64,000 nucleotides of DNA from an uncultured Psychrobacter sp. (GCF_947488565.1 NZ_CANKZC010000002.1:310001-374000); one strand, 5' to 3'; positions 18,921-29,581 are shown, numbered from the stretch's first letter. Notes: a model not told the origin generated them from the sequence alone. Translations and numbers: made by a program.

Positions 18921-19062
18921 ACTGACTGAAGGTTATGAAAACCCAATGGCAAAGGTTCGAGATGAATGGAAAGGTGAGTTAGCTGATGGTGGTAAAAAGA
19001 CTGGAACTGCACTATATGGTGCAGCAAAAGATGCTCATGATGCAATACCAAAAGATAATTAG
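18921..19062 (+). pseudogene. Out-of-frame continuation of the PAAR protein
   Basis: The frame here starts before the PAAR stop and reads on through ELTEGYENPMAKVRDEW and DGGKKTGTALYGAAKDAHDA to a stop at 19060-19062. Dropping one base near 18919 would fuse it smoothly to the PAAR linker. The composition is that of a linker preceding a toxin domain, not of a toxin. Alternatively it is a 38-codon gene from the ATG at 18946; no good ribosome-binding site supports that. Confidence 0.5.
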
Positions 19063-19996
19063 AAGTACGATAAAGCGTGCAGTTATTGTACTTTCACTAT
19101 CGAGCATAAGCATAGGTTGTGCAGCGCCAAATTCAGTTGCTAAAGACTCTATAAAAGAACCAGAGTTAATATCTTTAGTCTCTTTTGGTACGGTAAATGC
19201 GGATAAGGAGATTGCTAATCTAATAAAGCTCTTAAATGAAAGCGACAACCCTAAGCGCTTTCAACTCGAATGCGATAAGCAAAACATTGCTAAGTCCTGT
19301 TACTACTATGCGTCATATTACGATTTGATGATAAAAGATCGTAAAAAGTCTTACGAGTATTATAAAAAAGCTTACGACTTAGGAATCAAACAAGCTGGTT
19401 ATTTTGTAGGCGTTTTTCAGATCAATTATCCAGAAATATTTAATGTTGATAATAAGCTAACTATAGACGAGAGTATTGATTATCTAGAGCAAGCGTTTGA
19501 AGCTGGTTCTCCCGATGCAACCAGAATACTAATGATGACTTATCGAGATCCAAAACTTGATCGTATCGACTATGACAAAGCAGAGTACTACAACGAAGTC
19601 GCTATCAAGCAAAATGTGAGGACATCCAGAGCATTGTTAGCATCTTTATATACTCAAAATATGAAAGATAAGTCTAAAGGAGATGAAAGCATTAAGCTAT
19701 ATAAGGATGACCTGATGATGGAGAAAAACTGGGAGTCAGCATTAGCGCTTATGACCATTCATTTGTATCCAGAAGAATATGGCGCTAAGTTAGAGCCTGA
19801 TCTTGTTAAGACCTTAGCCTATGCTTATGTCAGTAGTGACTTACGTGATGGACGCTATGAAGATGAGTTCAACGGTGTAGACACTAGATTTGCCGAAGCT
19901 ATGCAAACAGAACTTTCACCTGAAACTTTAAAGCAAGCAAAAGCAATGTATTTAGATCTGATGTCAAAGATGAATGAAGAACATACGATCAAGTAG
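19040..19996 (+). CDS. Sel1-like repeat lipoprotein, candidate immunity protein
   Basis: About 318 residues from the ATG at 19040 (another ATG at 19037). The N-terminus MQYQKIIRSTIKRAVIVLSL continues to a lipobox SIGC with Cys27. The body has degenerate Sel1/TPR repeats: KSYEYYKKAYDLGIKQAGYF, DESIDYLEQAFEAGSPDATR and DKAEYYNEVAIKQN. Sel1/TPR lipoproteins are often found next to T6SS effectors, where several serve as immunity proteins. Here it directly follows the damaged end of the PAAR gene, so it may be an orphaned immunity gene. That role is inference. It overlaps the preceding out-of-frame remnant by 23 bases and precedes the next gene by 15. Confidence 0.75.
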   Translation: MQYQKIIRSTIKRAVIVLSLSSISIGCAAPNSVAKDSIKEPELISLVSFGTVNADKEIANLIKLLNESDNPKRFQLECDKQNIAKSCYYYASYYDLMIKDRKKSYEYYKKAYDLGIKQAGYFVGVFQINYPEIFNVDNKLTIDESIDYLEQAFEAGSPDATRILMMTYRDPKLDRIDYDKAEYYNEVAIKQNVRTSRALLASLYTQNMKDKSKGDESIKLYKDDLMMEKNWESALALMTIHLYPEEYGAKLEPDLVKTLAYAYVSSDLRDGRYEDEFNGVDTRFAEAMQTELSPETLKQAKAMYLDLMSKMNEEHTIK

Positions 19997-20011
19997 GTAG
20001 GAAAATAATCA

Positions 20012-20581
20012 GTGAAAATAAGAGGTAAAAATTACAAATTATCCGATCTTTTATTTATTGTTTTATTTTCTATTTTTTTCATATCGTTTATTAAATTAGA
20101 GCCAGATAAAGAGCTTGAGATATATCAGCAAGAATTAGTTTCAAAGGAAAGTTGGTTGATATCTCAGTTAAATGATATCGCAAGCTTCATTAACTTCAAC
20201 AAAAGTGAATATGACTATATTAATCGAGAAGTTTGGTTCACTGCTTGGTATGTCAGTCCCGAGTTTAACAATGAAAAACTGTTACAGTTACATAGTCACC
20301 TTCTCAAAGACGGCTGGGTAGATATGACTGATAAAATTGATAAAAACGACTATATAGCTAAGACTTCAAGTAGATCTGATAAAGCAGCTAAACGTGTTCG
20401 AATCCTATGCAAAAATAAAGCTACCATTTTTATGTATATGACCGACATGCAAAATGATTATGAATATGATTCTTTTAAAGCACGTACTTTAGTAGACTTA
20501 TTGTATGACTATAGTTTGCCTTGTTATGACTTGGATGAAAAACAATATAATAATCCTAGCACTATAGAATTGGATAATTAA
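20012..20581 (+). CDS. Hypothetical membrane-anchored protein
   Basis: 189 residues starting at GTG, with GTAGGA about ten bases upstream. One hydrophobic segment at residues 10-28 (LSDLLFIVLFSIFFISFI) anchors the rest, which is hydrophilic and probably periplasmic. There are two cysteines (RILCKN and LPCYDL). I recognise no family. It lies 15 bases after the Sel1 lipoprotein and 50 before another one, so all three are likely co-transcribed in the PAAR island. An immunity or accessory role is a guess from position. A+T content is very high. Confidence 0.7.
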   Translation: MKIRGKNYKLSDLLFIVLFSIFFISFIKLEPDKELEIYQQELVSKESWLISQLNDIASFINFNKSEYDYINREVWFTAWYVSPEFNNEKLLQLHSHLLKDGWVDMTDKIDKNDYIAKTSSRSDKAAKRVRILCKNKATIFMYMTDMQNDYEYDSFKARTLVDLLYDYSLPCYDLDEKQYNNPSTIELDN

Positions 20582-20631
20582 TATTATTCGCTAAAAATTA
20601 ATAGCCATAACAATTAACAAAAGGATTTTTG

Positions 20632-21426
20632 ATGTATCAAAGAAGAACCACACCTTTAATTCAGTCTTTACTACTAGCGACAGTGCTTTCCAGTAGCTTA
20701 ATAACTTCTGCTTGTTCAGCGGAGTCTTCAAACACACCTATACTATCTAATCAAAGCACTTCTACTGAAATATACAAACTCGGGCTAGCCTATTTTGAGG
20801 GTGACTCAGTCCCTGAAGATGATGACAAAGCTTTTGAATTATTTCAAAAAGCTGCCGATAAGGGCTATGCTCCTGCTAAACATTATCTAGGTATTATGTA
20901 TTATGAAGGGCTAGGCGTAGATCAAAATTATCAAAAAGCATTTGAATTGATTGAACAAGCCGCCAATCAAGGATATGCCAATGCTCAATTCGATCTTGGC
21001 GTTATGTATCATGAGAGTATTGGTATTGAGCAAGATTATCAAAAAGCAATGCAGTGGTATCTATTAGCAGCTAACAATGGATCTTTTGACGCTCAAAATA
21101 ATATTGGTAATTTTTACGAATACGGTTATGGCGTACCGCAAGACTATGACAAAGCTTTTGAGTGGTATACCAAAGCCGCTGATCAAGGATTAGATTTAGC
21201 ACAACTTAACATCGGTGGTCTTTATGAGAACGGTTATGGTGTGCCGCAAGATTATGATAAAGCTTTTGAGTGGTATCAAAAGGCCGCTGATCAAGGCAAT
21301 CAACAAGCCAGTAATCGCATTGGTAGATTGGTCATGAATGGTAAAATCGACGATGAAGGTATCGTTATTTATAGCACACAAGAAACTGGACTCACATTAG
21401 GTGATATTGAGGATATGAGCCAATAG
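20632..21426 (+). CDS. Sel1-repeat lipoprotein, paralogue of the one at 23729
   Basis: 264 residues from the ATG at 20632 (AAGG eight bases upstream; a TTG just before is not needed). The signal MYQRRTTPLIQSLLLATVLS leads to the lipobox ITSAC, Cys28. About five Sel1 units follow, each with an A-x2-LG-x-MY-x-G pattern and a Y-x-KA-x2-(W/L) helix, for example AQFDLGVMYHESIGIEQDYQ. A 30-residue non-repeat tail (DEGIVIYSTQETGLTLGDIE) ends the protein and is nearly identical in the paralogue. Sel1 proteins act as binding scaffolds. Position after the first PAAR module suggests an adaptor or immunity role, which is inference. Confidence 0.85.
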   Translation: MYQRRTTPLIQSLLLATVLSSSLITSACSAESSNTPILSNQSTSTEIYKLGLAYFEGDSVPEDDDKAFELFQKAADKGYAPAKHYLGIMYYEGLGVDQNYQKAFELIEQAANQGYANAQFDLGVMYHESIGIEQDYQKAMQWYLLAANNGSFDAQNNIGNFYEYGYGVPQDYDKAFEWYTKAADQGLDLAQLNIGGLYENGYGVPQDYDKAFEWYQKAADQGNQQASNRIGRLVMNGKIDDEGIVIYSTQETGLTLGDIEDMSQ

Positions 21427-21434
21427 TAATGATG

Positions 21435-21468
21435 GCTGTATGAGCCAGTAGCTTTTAGCTCATACAGT
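21435..21468 (+). terminator. Possible terminator after the Sel1 lipoprotein
   Basis: A 10-bp perfect stem (CTGTATGAGC / GCTCATACAG) with a 12-base loop, ten bases after the stop codon. The T-run is weak, so termination is uncertain. Confidence 0.45.
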
Positions 21469-21498
21469 CACTAGTTTATGAAATGTCTAACAGCTCCA

Positions 21499-21560
21499 TC
21501 ACTCCACCAAACCATCCAACATCGTCTTCACTTCAGTCCCGTATTGACCCAAATCAGGCT
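21499..21560 (-). pseudogene. Possible C-terminal remnant of a minus-strand gene
   Basis: Twenty codons read PDLGQYGTEVKTMLDGLVE then stop. The P-x-LGQ-x-T-x-EV pattern resembles the C-terminus of family III (CaiB/BaiF) CoA-transferases. No start or body is present. Weak evidence from a short segment beside the PAAR junction. Confidence 0.25.
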
Positions 21561-21582
21561 ATCAATATAATGCTTTATAGTC

Positions 21583-22047
21583 ACCACTCACAACGGCATT
21601 CCTGTCGCGCGTAAAGGCGATAAAGTCGTTTGTAAAAAATGCAAAAAAGTCACTACTATTGTTAGTGGTGATCCATCTTTTATTGTCGATGGTGCACCTA
21701 TTGCTCGCGGCGGTGATGTCACCAGCTGCGGTGCGAAGCTGATTGCGATTCAGCAGTCATTTGCGGAGTCGGATTTTGAGGTAATGGGAGTTGAGCAGGC
21801 AGAGGAAATAAGAAGTGAAGCTAAAGAATGCTTTAATGAATCAATGGGTGATTATAATTTACAGTTTGTCATGCAAAGTCATAATCAAAACCCTCTAGCC
21901 AATAAACCTTATGTTATTTACGATGGAAACGGTGAGATATTTCAAATAGGTAAGTTAGATGATGAGGGTCAAACTCCTGTGCTAAAAGATGGACAAGAGA
22001 AAGAGTATTTCATCCATGTGTTAGATGAAGAAGTAATTAATGAGTAA
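21583..22047 (+). pseudogene. Headless PAAR module with a transthyretin-like extension
   Basis: The first 197 bases (21583-21779) are about 96% identical to codons 24-89 of the PAAR gene at 18336. The frame opens after a TAA at 21568 and has no ATG until 21784, so the first 23 PAAR residues and a start are missing. After the PAAR part the frame continues into about 88 new residues: a short helix, then LQFVMQ...NPLANKPYVIYDGNGEIFQIG and DDEGQTPVLKDG. This is the beta-sandwich pattern (like transthyretin folds) often found after VgrG or PAAR domains. It ends overlapping the next start (ATGAGTAA). Translation could begin at 21784, but the layout fits an orphan effector cassette waiting for a spike gene. 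Confidence 0.8.
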
Positions 22048-22675
22048 CTCTAAAGATATTATCGTTAAATTGCGCTTGTTAGTGAAGCCGCCGATCAATA
22101 TAGAAAACTTCTTTTATAAGGTGACGTATACAAAGTTCGGTTATCAAAACGAAGATGGTTCTCATATTTCACCAAAAACTATAAACCATGCATTGACAAA
22201 ATTTACAGCAAATCCAAGTGCTAATAAAAATGGGTTAGTCGCTATCGACTCTGAAGCAATTGTGCTGCTTCAACATAACAATAATATCAAAAAAATCTTT
22301 TTTCCTGATACAAAAAATGGCAGCGCTTGGTTTCAAATTGAAAACCGATCTAATGGCAAAGTTGTTAGAAAAAACAAGTATCCACAATGGTCATATAGGC
22401 ACAAACGAGAAATATCTGAATATAAATGGAACACTACAAGCTCAAAAAATAGTACCACTCCTAATACTAAAAAAGAACAGCAGATTAAACAAAAATGCCC
22501 ACATACGGTAGACGGAGCAATTGAGGTTGCAAAATATATCGTTGATGAAATTAAGAAGAATGTAAAAAGTGATACTACTAAATCTATTTATCATTTATTA
22601 GAGCGATGGAAAACCCCCAATGGTTTGATTCTATTGGAGGAAGTAACCCAACTAAGCTATACACCTCTGCATTAG
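22040..22675 (+). pseudogene. Effector N-terminal region, frame broken near 22604
   Basis: A 211-codon frame overlapping the stop of the previous module by eight bases, consistent with translational coupling. Residues 1-185 are Lys/Asn-rich with no motif I recognise (for example WSYRHKREISEYKWNTTSS) and probably form the carrier part of an effector. Past about 22605 the frame gives LILLEEVTQLSYTPLH and stops, while the other frame carries a conserved toxin domain. Adding one base in the AAAACCCCC run at 22609-22617 would join the two as ERWKNPQWFDSIGG. I therefore read this as the front half of one broken gene. Confidence 0.7.
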
Positions 22676-23148
22676 GTTTATGGGTGTTAAAAGTTGCTCC
22701 TGACATGCCTTGGGATCATAAGCCAATAATAGTTAAAAATAAAAATTTAACCGTAACACGTCCTACTGATACAGACAATCTTTCATCAGCAATATCTAAA
22801 AGTCATTTTCACAAATATAAAGACTATGATTATTTTTATGATGTATGGTCAAATATTCATTACGGATATGTTGGTATGGCTGCAGGGTTTGATGAAGATA
22901 CACTGTTAGATGGCTCAGACATTCAGCAAGCATTAAACATTAATACTGAAGGTGCTGACACGTCTGATGATCGAACTACAATGTTAATAGGAATAAATTT
23001 GTATAAAAAGTTTGGAAAAAATGCTGAAAATTTAAACTTCCAACACATTTTAGATAATCTTAATGATACACCTATTAGAAATAATTTTGAATACTCTAAG
23101 CAAACTCACTGGTGCTACAACTCCAAAAATAAAAATCGAGTTAGGTAG
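22606..23148 (+). pseudogene. Polymorphic toxin type 44-like domain, split from its N-terminus
   Basis: A 180-codon frame with the conserved blocks of the toxin-44 family: LYTSALGLWVLKVAPDMPWD followed by HKPII, then the strongly conserved YDVWSNIHYGYVGMAAGF and a DDRTTMLIGINLYKKFG block. This domain is found at the C-termini of polymorphic toxins delivered by several secretion systems; I make no claim on its activity. It has no ribosome-binding site before the ATG at 22606 and lies in the -1 frame of the upstream coding region, so it is probably the toxin tip of a broken gene. If the break is a sequencing error, the effector is intact. The next gene is a likely immunity protein. Confidence 0.75.
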
Positions 23149-23154
23149 TTTATT

Positions 23155-23640
23155 ATGAAAATTATAAAAAAATATATCATTATTATTGTTTTATTCACTT
23201 TCTCATTTTTCTATTTAATTTCCAATAAAAAATTTATCGTTATTAATAAGACAAGCGAACCGATAAGAGCTACAAACTTTCAGTATGCTAGGTTAAATAC
23301 TGAGCCTACTATCTCGGAAATGAAAAGTTATACGTATAGATATACTGTGGAAAACAACCAATCTAGAGTTCTTAAAGTTCACAGGAACAACCTACTAAAT
23401 AAAAGCTTATATATAAGTATTGATTTTTTTTATAAACTTGCAGGTCCTGAAGAAGATAAGTATTACAGTCTAAAAGGTACGACTTTTTCTAGTGAACCGC
23501 AATATTCAAGACAATCAGCTTACTGCAGCTTTCAAATAGAGGTATACCCTAATAGTAAGACTACTGTGACACCAACTCGTAAATGGGGATGCATCAACCC
23601 TATGTATTATCATAAGTCCTCACTAGCAGATGAAGAGTAG
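23155..23640 (+). CDS. Candidate immunity protein with N-terminal membrane segment
   Basis: 161 residues, six bases after the toxin-domain stop. Residues 1-25 (MKIIKKYIIIIVLFTFSFFY) are a signal peptide or anchor; the rest is a hydrophilic, beta-rich domain with two cysteines (SAYCSFQIEV and KWGCINP). I recognise no family. The position directly after a toxin-44 tip and its A+T-rich coding suit a cognate immunity protein, which would then act in the periplasm or at the inner membrane. This role is inference from gene order. Confidence 0.65.
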   Translation: MKIIKKYIIIIVLFTFSFFYLISNKKFIVINKTSEPIRATNFQYARLNTEPTISEMKSYTYRYTVENNQSRVLKVHRNNLLNKSLYISIDFFYKLAGPEEDKYYSLKGTTFSSEPQYSRQSAYCSFQIEVYPNSKTTVTPTRKWGCINPMYYHKSSLADEE

Positions 23641-23728
23641 ATTATATTTCTTTCTCAAATACCACGACTTACGAGCAAGATATAGTCCAAACCAGCCTAG
23701 CAAATAAATGTTTATCTGAGAGATTTCG

Positions 23729-24628
23729 ATGTATCAAAGAAAATTCTATACCTTAACTCAATCTATATTGCTAGCGACAGTGCTATCCAGTAGCTTAATC
23801 ACTGCTGCTTGCTCAGCAGAGTCATCAAATACAGAGATACTTTCCAATCAAAACACTGCTGCTGAAATATATGAACTTGGAGTAGCCTACTATGAGGGCA
23901 ACTCAGCTCCTCAGAACTATGAAAAAGCTTTTGAACTGTTTCAAGAAGCTGCTAACCAGAAGTACTCTGATGCTCAATTTAATCTTGGTGTTATGTACGA
24001 AAATGGAGTAGGCATTACTCAAAACTATGAAAAAGCAATGCAATGGTATTTGTTAGCAGCTGATAATGGAGACTTTGAGGCTCAAAAGAATATAGGCTCA
24101 CTATACTATTTTGGCAAGGGCGTAGATCAAAAGTATGATAAAGCTCTTGAATGGTACAAAAAAGCTGCTGATCAAGGGATAGGTGTAGCACAACTTAATA
24201 TGGGTGGTCTCTATGAGAACGGTTATGGTGTGCCGCAAGACTATGACACAGCTTTTGAATGGTATGCATTGGCAGCTGACAATGGAGACTTTGATGCCCA
24301 AAATAATCTTGGCACTTTTTATGAAAACGGCTACGGCGTGCCGCAAGACTATGGCAAAGCTTTTGAGTGGTATACCAAAGCTGCGGCTCAAGATCTGGAT
24401 TTAGCACAACTTAATATTGGTGGCCTATACGAGAACGGCTACAGCGTACCGCAAGATTATGATAAAGCTTTTGAGTGGTATCAAAAGGCCGCCGATCAAG
24501 GCAATCAACAAGCCAGTAAACGCATTGGTAGATTGGTCATGAATGGTAAGATCGACGGTAAAGACATCGTCATTTATAGTACTCAAGAAACGGGACTCAC
24601 ATTGGGTGATATTGAAGCACCTTTGTAG
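23729..24628 (+). CDS. Sel1-repeat lipoprotein, paralogue of the one at 20632
   Basis: 299 residues. The first 35 residues match the paralogue almost fully, with lipobox ITAAC and Cys28. Six or so Sel1 repeats follow, one more than the paralogue, many carrying the unit GLYENGYGVPQDYD-AFEWY. The C-terminal tail (IVIYSTQETGLTLGDIE) is the same as in the other protein. The near-identical repeat DNA invites slippage and exchange between the two genes. It lies 88 bases after the candidate immunity gene and closes the island. Function as adaptor, immunity or envelope scaffold is unproven. Confidence 0.85.
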   Translation: MYQRKFYTLTQSILLATVLSSSLITAACSAESSNTEILSNQNTAAEIYELGVAYYEGNSAPQNYEKAFELFQEAANQKYSDAQFNLGVMYENGVGITQNYEKAMQWYLLAADNGDFEAQKNIGSLYYFGKGVDQKYDKALEWYKKAADQGIGVAQLNMGGLYENGYGVPQDYDTAFEWYALAADNGDFDAQNNLGTFYENGYGVPQDYGKAFEWYTKAAAQDLDLAQLNIGGLYENGYSVPQDYDKAFEWYQKAADQGNQQASKRIGRLVMNGKIDGKDIVIYSTQETGLTLGDIEAPL

Positions 24629-24656
24629 AATTAAAAAGAGTCACAGTTTACGAAGC

Positions 24657-24692
24657 AAAAAACGGTAGGAAATCTCTCCCCTACCGTTTCAT
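24657..24692. terminator. Bidirectional terminator between the Sel1 gene and fadH
   Basis: A 10-bp perfect stem (AAACGGTAGG / CCTACCGTTT) flanked by A and T rich sequence lies between convergent genes. Confidence 0.75.
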
Positions 24693-24722
24693 TATTACTA
24701 CTATGTTTTAAAACCTAAAACC

Positions 24723-27375
<2,653 letters not shown>

Positions 27376-29040
27376 ATGACCGACTTTCATACGGGTCTTA
27401 GCAAAAATGCAGCCAACTATCAACCGCTCACTCCAATTGACTTTATCATCCGTAGTGCGCAGGTCTATCCTGACAAGACCGCCATTATTTATGACGATCT
27501 AGAGCACAATGACCTCATCCAGACGTGGCAGCAAACTTACACTCGTTGCCGTCAGCTAGCAGATGGCCTACGCAAATTAGGCGTTGATAAAAATGATACG
27601 GTTGCGGTCATGATGCCAAACACCCCAGCGATGGTCGAATGCGCGTTTGGTGTACCGATGTCAGGCGGCGTACTCTGTACACTAAATACGCGACTCGATA
27701 TCAATGCCTTGACCTTTTGTCTACAGCATTCAGAAGCCAAAGTGTTAATTTTAGATAGTGAGTTTGCTGAACATGCTGAGATTATCGATGAAACTTTTCC
27801 AAACTTGATTGTCATTCATGCAACAGACGCTGCAGTCGATGTAGAGCGTTTTGGACAGATGAGCTATGAAGAATTGGTTGCCAGCTCAGACAGTCTAGAT
27901 AATTGGGAAAAGCCTGCTGATGAATGGGAAGCAATTGCGCTCAATTATACGTCTGGCACCACAGGCAAACCTAAAGGCGTGGTCTATCATCATCGCGGTG
28001 CCACGCTTAATGCCGTCTCTAATATTCTAGATTGGGATATGCCTAAACACCCCATGTACTTATGGACGTTGCCTCTGTTTCACTGTAACGGCTGGTGTTT
28101 TCCGTGGACCATCGCTGAGCGTGCTGGTGTCAACGTCTGCTTACGTAAGATTGATGCCGACTTAATCTTACAGCTTATTGCTAAGCATAAAGTGACGCAT
28201 TATTGTTCAGCACCTATCGTACACAACATGATTGCAGGCGGTAAGCCTGTATACAAAGAAGCGATTAATCATGAAGTCAAGGGCTGGGTCGCTGGTGCGC
28301 CGCCGTCTGAAACTATGCTAGCGGCTATGGAGGCGATGGGCTTTCATATCTCGCATGTGTACGGTCTAACTGAAGTGTATGGACCAGTAACGGTCTGTGC
28401 CGAGCAAGCAGAATGGAATGATCTTGATGTCGCAGCACGCGCACAAAAGAAGTCGCGCCAAGGCGTGACCTCACATTTGATGACTGGGTTTGAGCTGTTT
28501 AAACAAGGCACCACCGAAACGGTTGCCGCTGATGGCAAAGAGATGGGCGAGCTGGCACTGCGCGGTAATATGGTGATGAAAGGCTACCTCAAAAGCCGCA
28601 AAGCGACCGAAGAAGCCTTCGCTGATGGTTGGTTCCGTACTGGTGATTTGGGCGTCAAATACCCTGACGGTTATATTAAAATTATGGACAGACTCAAAGA
28701 CATCATCATCTCAGGCGGTGAGAATATCTCAAGCATAGAGGTCGAAAACGTCTTATATAAATTACCTGCCGTTCAAAGCTGTGCAGTAGTGGCAGCCCCA
28801 CATGAAAAATGGGGCGAAGTACCAGTGGCCTTTATCGAGATTCATGAAGACAGCACCTTGCAGCGCGATACGGTGATGGAGCACTGTAAGCAGCATTTAG
28901 CCGGTTTTAAAGTCCCTAAATATATTATCTTTGCTGAAATCCCAAAAACCAGCACCGGCAAAGTACAAAAATTTGAGCTGCGCCAAGCGGCCGTCTCACT
29001 TGCACATGAAACCCCTAAAGTAACGCCTAGCGCACAGTAG
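27376..29040 (+). CDS. Acyl-CoA synthetase (AMP-binding, AlkK-like)
   Basis: 554 residues. The adenylation motifs are complete: ALNYTSGTTGKPKGVVYHHRG near residue 195 (split here as YTSGTTGKPKG), the HVYGLTEVYGPV motif, WFRTGDLGVKYPDGYIKI, DIIISGGENISSIEVE and the lid Lys in PKTSTGKVQKFELR. It activates a carboxylic acid to acyl-AMP and acyl-CoA; its closest type is the medium-chain/AlkK-like group, but chain length cannot be read. AAAGGA sits nine bases before the ATG. Divergent from fadH and followed by a strong terminator, so it is monocistronic. Confidence 0.92.
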   Translation: MTDFHTGLSKNAANYQPLTPIDFIIRSAQVYPDKTAIIYDDLEHNDLIQTWQQTYTRCRQLADGLRKLGVDKNDTVAVMMPNTPAMVECAFGVPMSGGVLCTLNTRLDINALTFCLQHSEAKVLILDSEFAEHAEIIDETFPNLIVIHATDAAVDVERFGQMSYEELVASSDSLDNWEKPADEWEAIALNYTSGTTGKPKGVVYHHRGATLNAVSNILDWDMPKHPMYLWTLPLFHCNGWCFPWTIAERAGVNVCLRKIDADLILQLIAKHKVTHYCSAPIVHNMIAGGKPVYKEAINHEVKGWVAGAPPSETMLAAMEAMGFHISHVYGLTEVYGPVTVCAEQAEWNDLDVAARAQKKSRQGVTSHLMTGFELFKQGTTETVAADGKEMGELALRGNMVMKGYLKSRKATEEAFADGWFRTGDLGVKYPDGYIKIMDRLKDIIISGGENISSIEVENVLYKLPAVQSCAVVAAPHEKWGEVPVAFIEIHEDSTLQRDTVMEHCKQHLAGFKVPKYIIFAEIPKTSTGKVQKFELRQAAVSLAHETPKVTPSAQ

Positions 29041-29087
29041 CGTTTAAATCTGAGTGACGAGCGCTTGTATACTGAAGCTTAAGACAC

Positions 29088-29132
29088 AAAAAAGGCTTAG
29101 TCTATTCTCTTAGACTAAGCCTTCTTTATTTT
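29088..29132. terminator. Bidirectional terminator after the acyl-CoA synthetase
   Basis: A 13-bp perfect stem (29092-29104 with 29111-29123) with a six-base loop, flanked by A-run and T-rich sequence, between convergent genes. Confidence 0.9.
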
Positions 29133-29161
29133 GATGTTGGTTTGCATCAACGAAACCTGTG

Positions 29162-29581
29162 CTAATTAAGCCTAGGCTCAAGCCATTGATTAATTAGCAT
29201 ACCAATTATCATCGCTGGGATAAAGACATAAGCCTGCCACTGTCCGGTACCAAGCAGTACAATACCAGGCCCTGGACAAATACCAACTAGCCCCCAGCCG
29301 ATACCAAATAACATCGCCCCGATTAACAATTTTTTTGTGATGATTGTCTTACTAGGCATATCAATTGCGCTGCCAATCCAGCTGGTCTGTTGCCGTCTGG
29401 CTAATTGCACGCCAACGATGGCAACTGCTAGGCCGCCGCCCATCACTAGCGCTAGAGAAATATCCCAAGCGCCAAAAACGTCCAAAAAGCCTTGTACTTT
29501 GACAGGATCGGTCATACCTGATATCAGCAGCCCAAACCCGAATAATAAACCAGCCAGTAATCCAATTATATTTTTTAGCAT
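29162..29581 (-). CDS. YeeE/YedE (DUF6691) family protein, second half of a sulfur transporter pair
   Basis: 139 residues with four hydrophobic segments. It has the family landmarks GLLFGFGLLISGMTDP near the N-terminus and GIGWGLVGICPGPGIVLLG near residue 105, the latter with the conserved Cys of YeeE-type channels. These proteins move thiosulfate or related sulfur species across the inner membrane. It lies 77 bases downstream of its partner, and the two short proteins together make up the full-length YeeE architecture. Confidence 0.88.
   Translation of the reverse strand: MLKNIIGLLAGLLFGFGLLISGMTDPVKVQGFLDVFGAWDISLALVMGGGLAVAIVGVQLARRQQTSWIGSAIDMPSKTIITKKLLIGAMLFGIGWGLVGICPGPGIVLLGTGQWQAYVFIPAMIIGMLINQWLEPRLN

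Noticed and set aside
22600..22620. Programmed -1 ribosomal frameshift joining effector and toxin
   Set aside because: The run AAAACCCCC is not a standard X-XXY-YYZ slippery site in the upstream frame and no strong downstream pseudoknot is evident; a base loss or sequencing error is simpler.
23900..24500. CRISPR-like or minisatellite array in the Sel1 gene
   Set aside because: The repeated DNA is in frame and encodes Sel1 protein repeats; spacers are not unique and unit length is that of the protein motif.
18336..24628. A complete type VI secretion system in the island
   Set aside because: No tss genes, hcp or vgrG are present; only PAAR-type tips and cargo can be supported.
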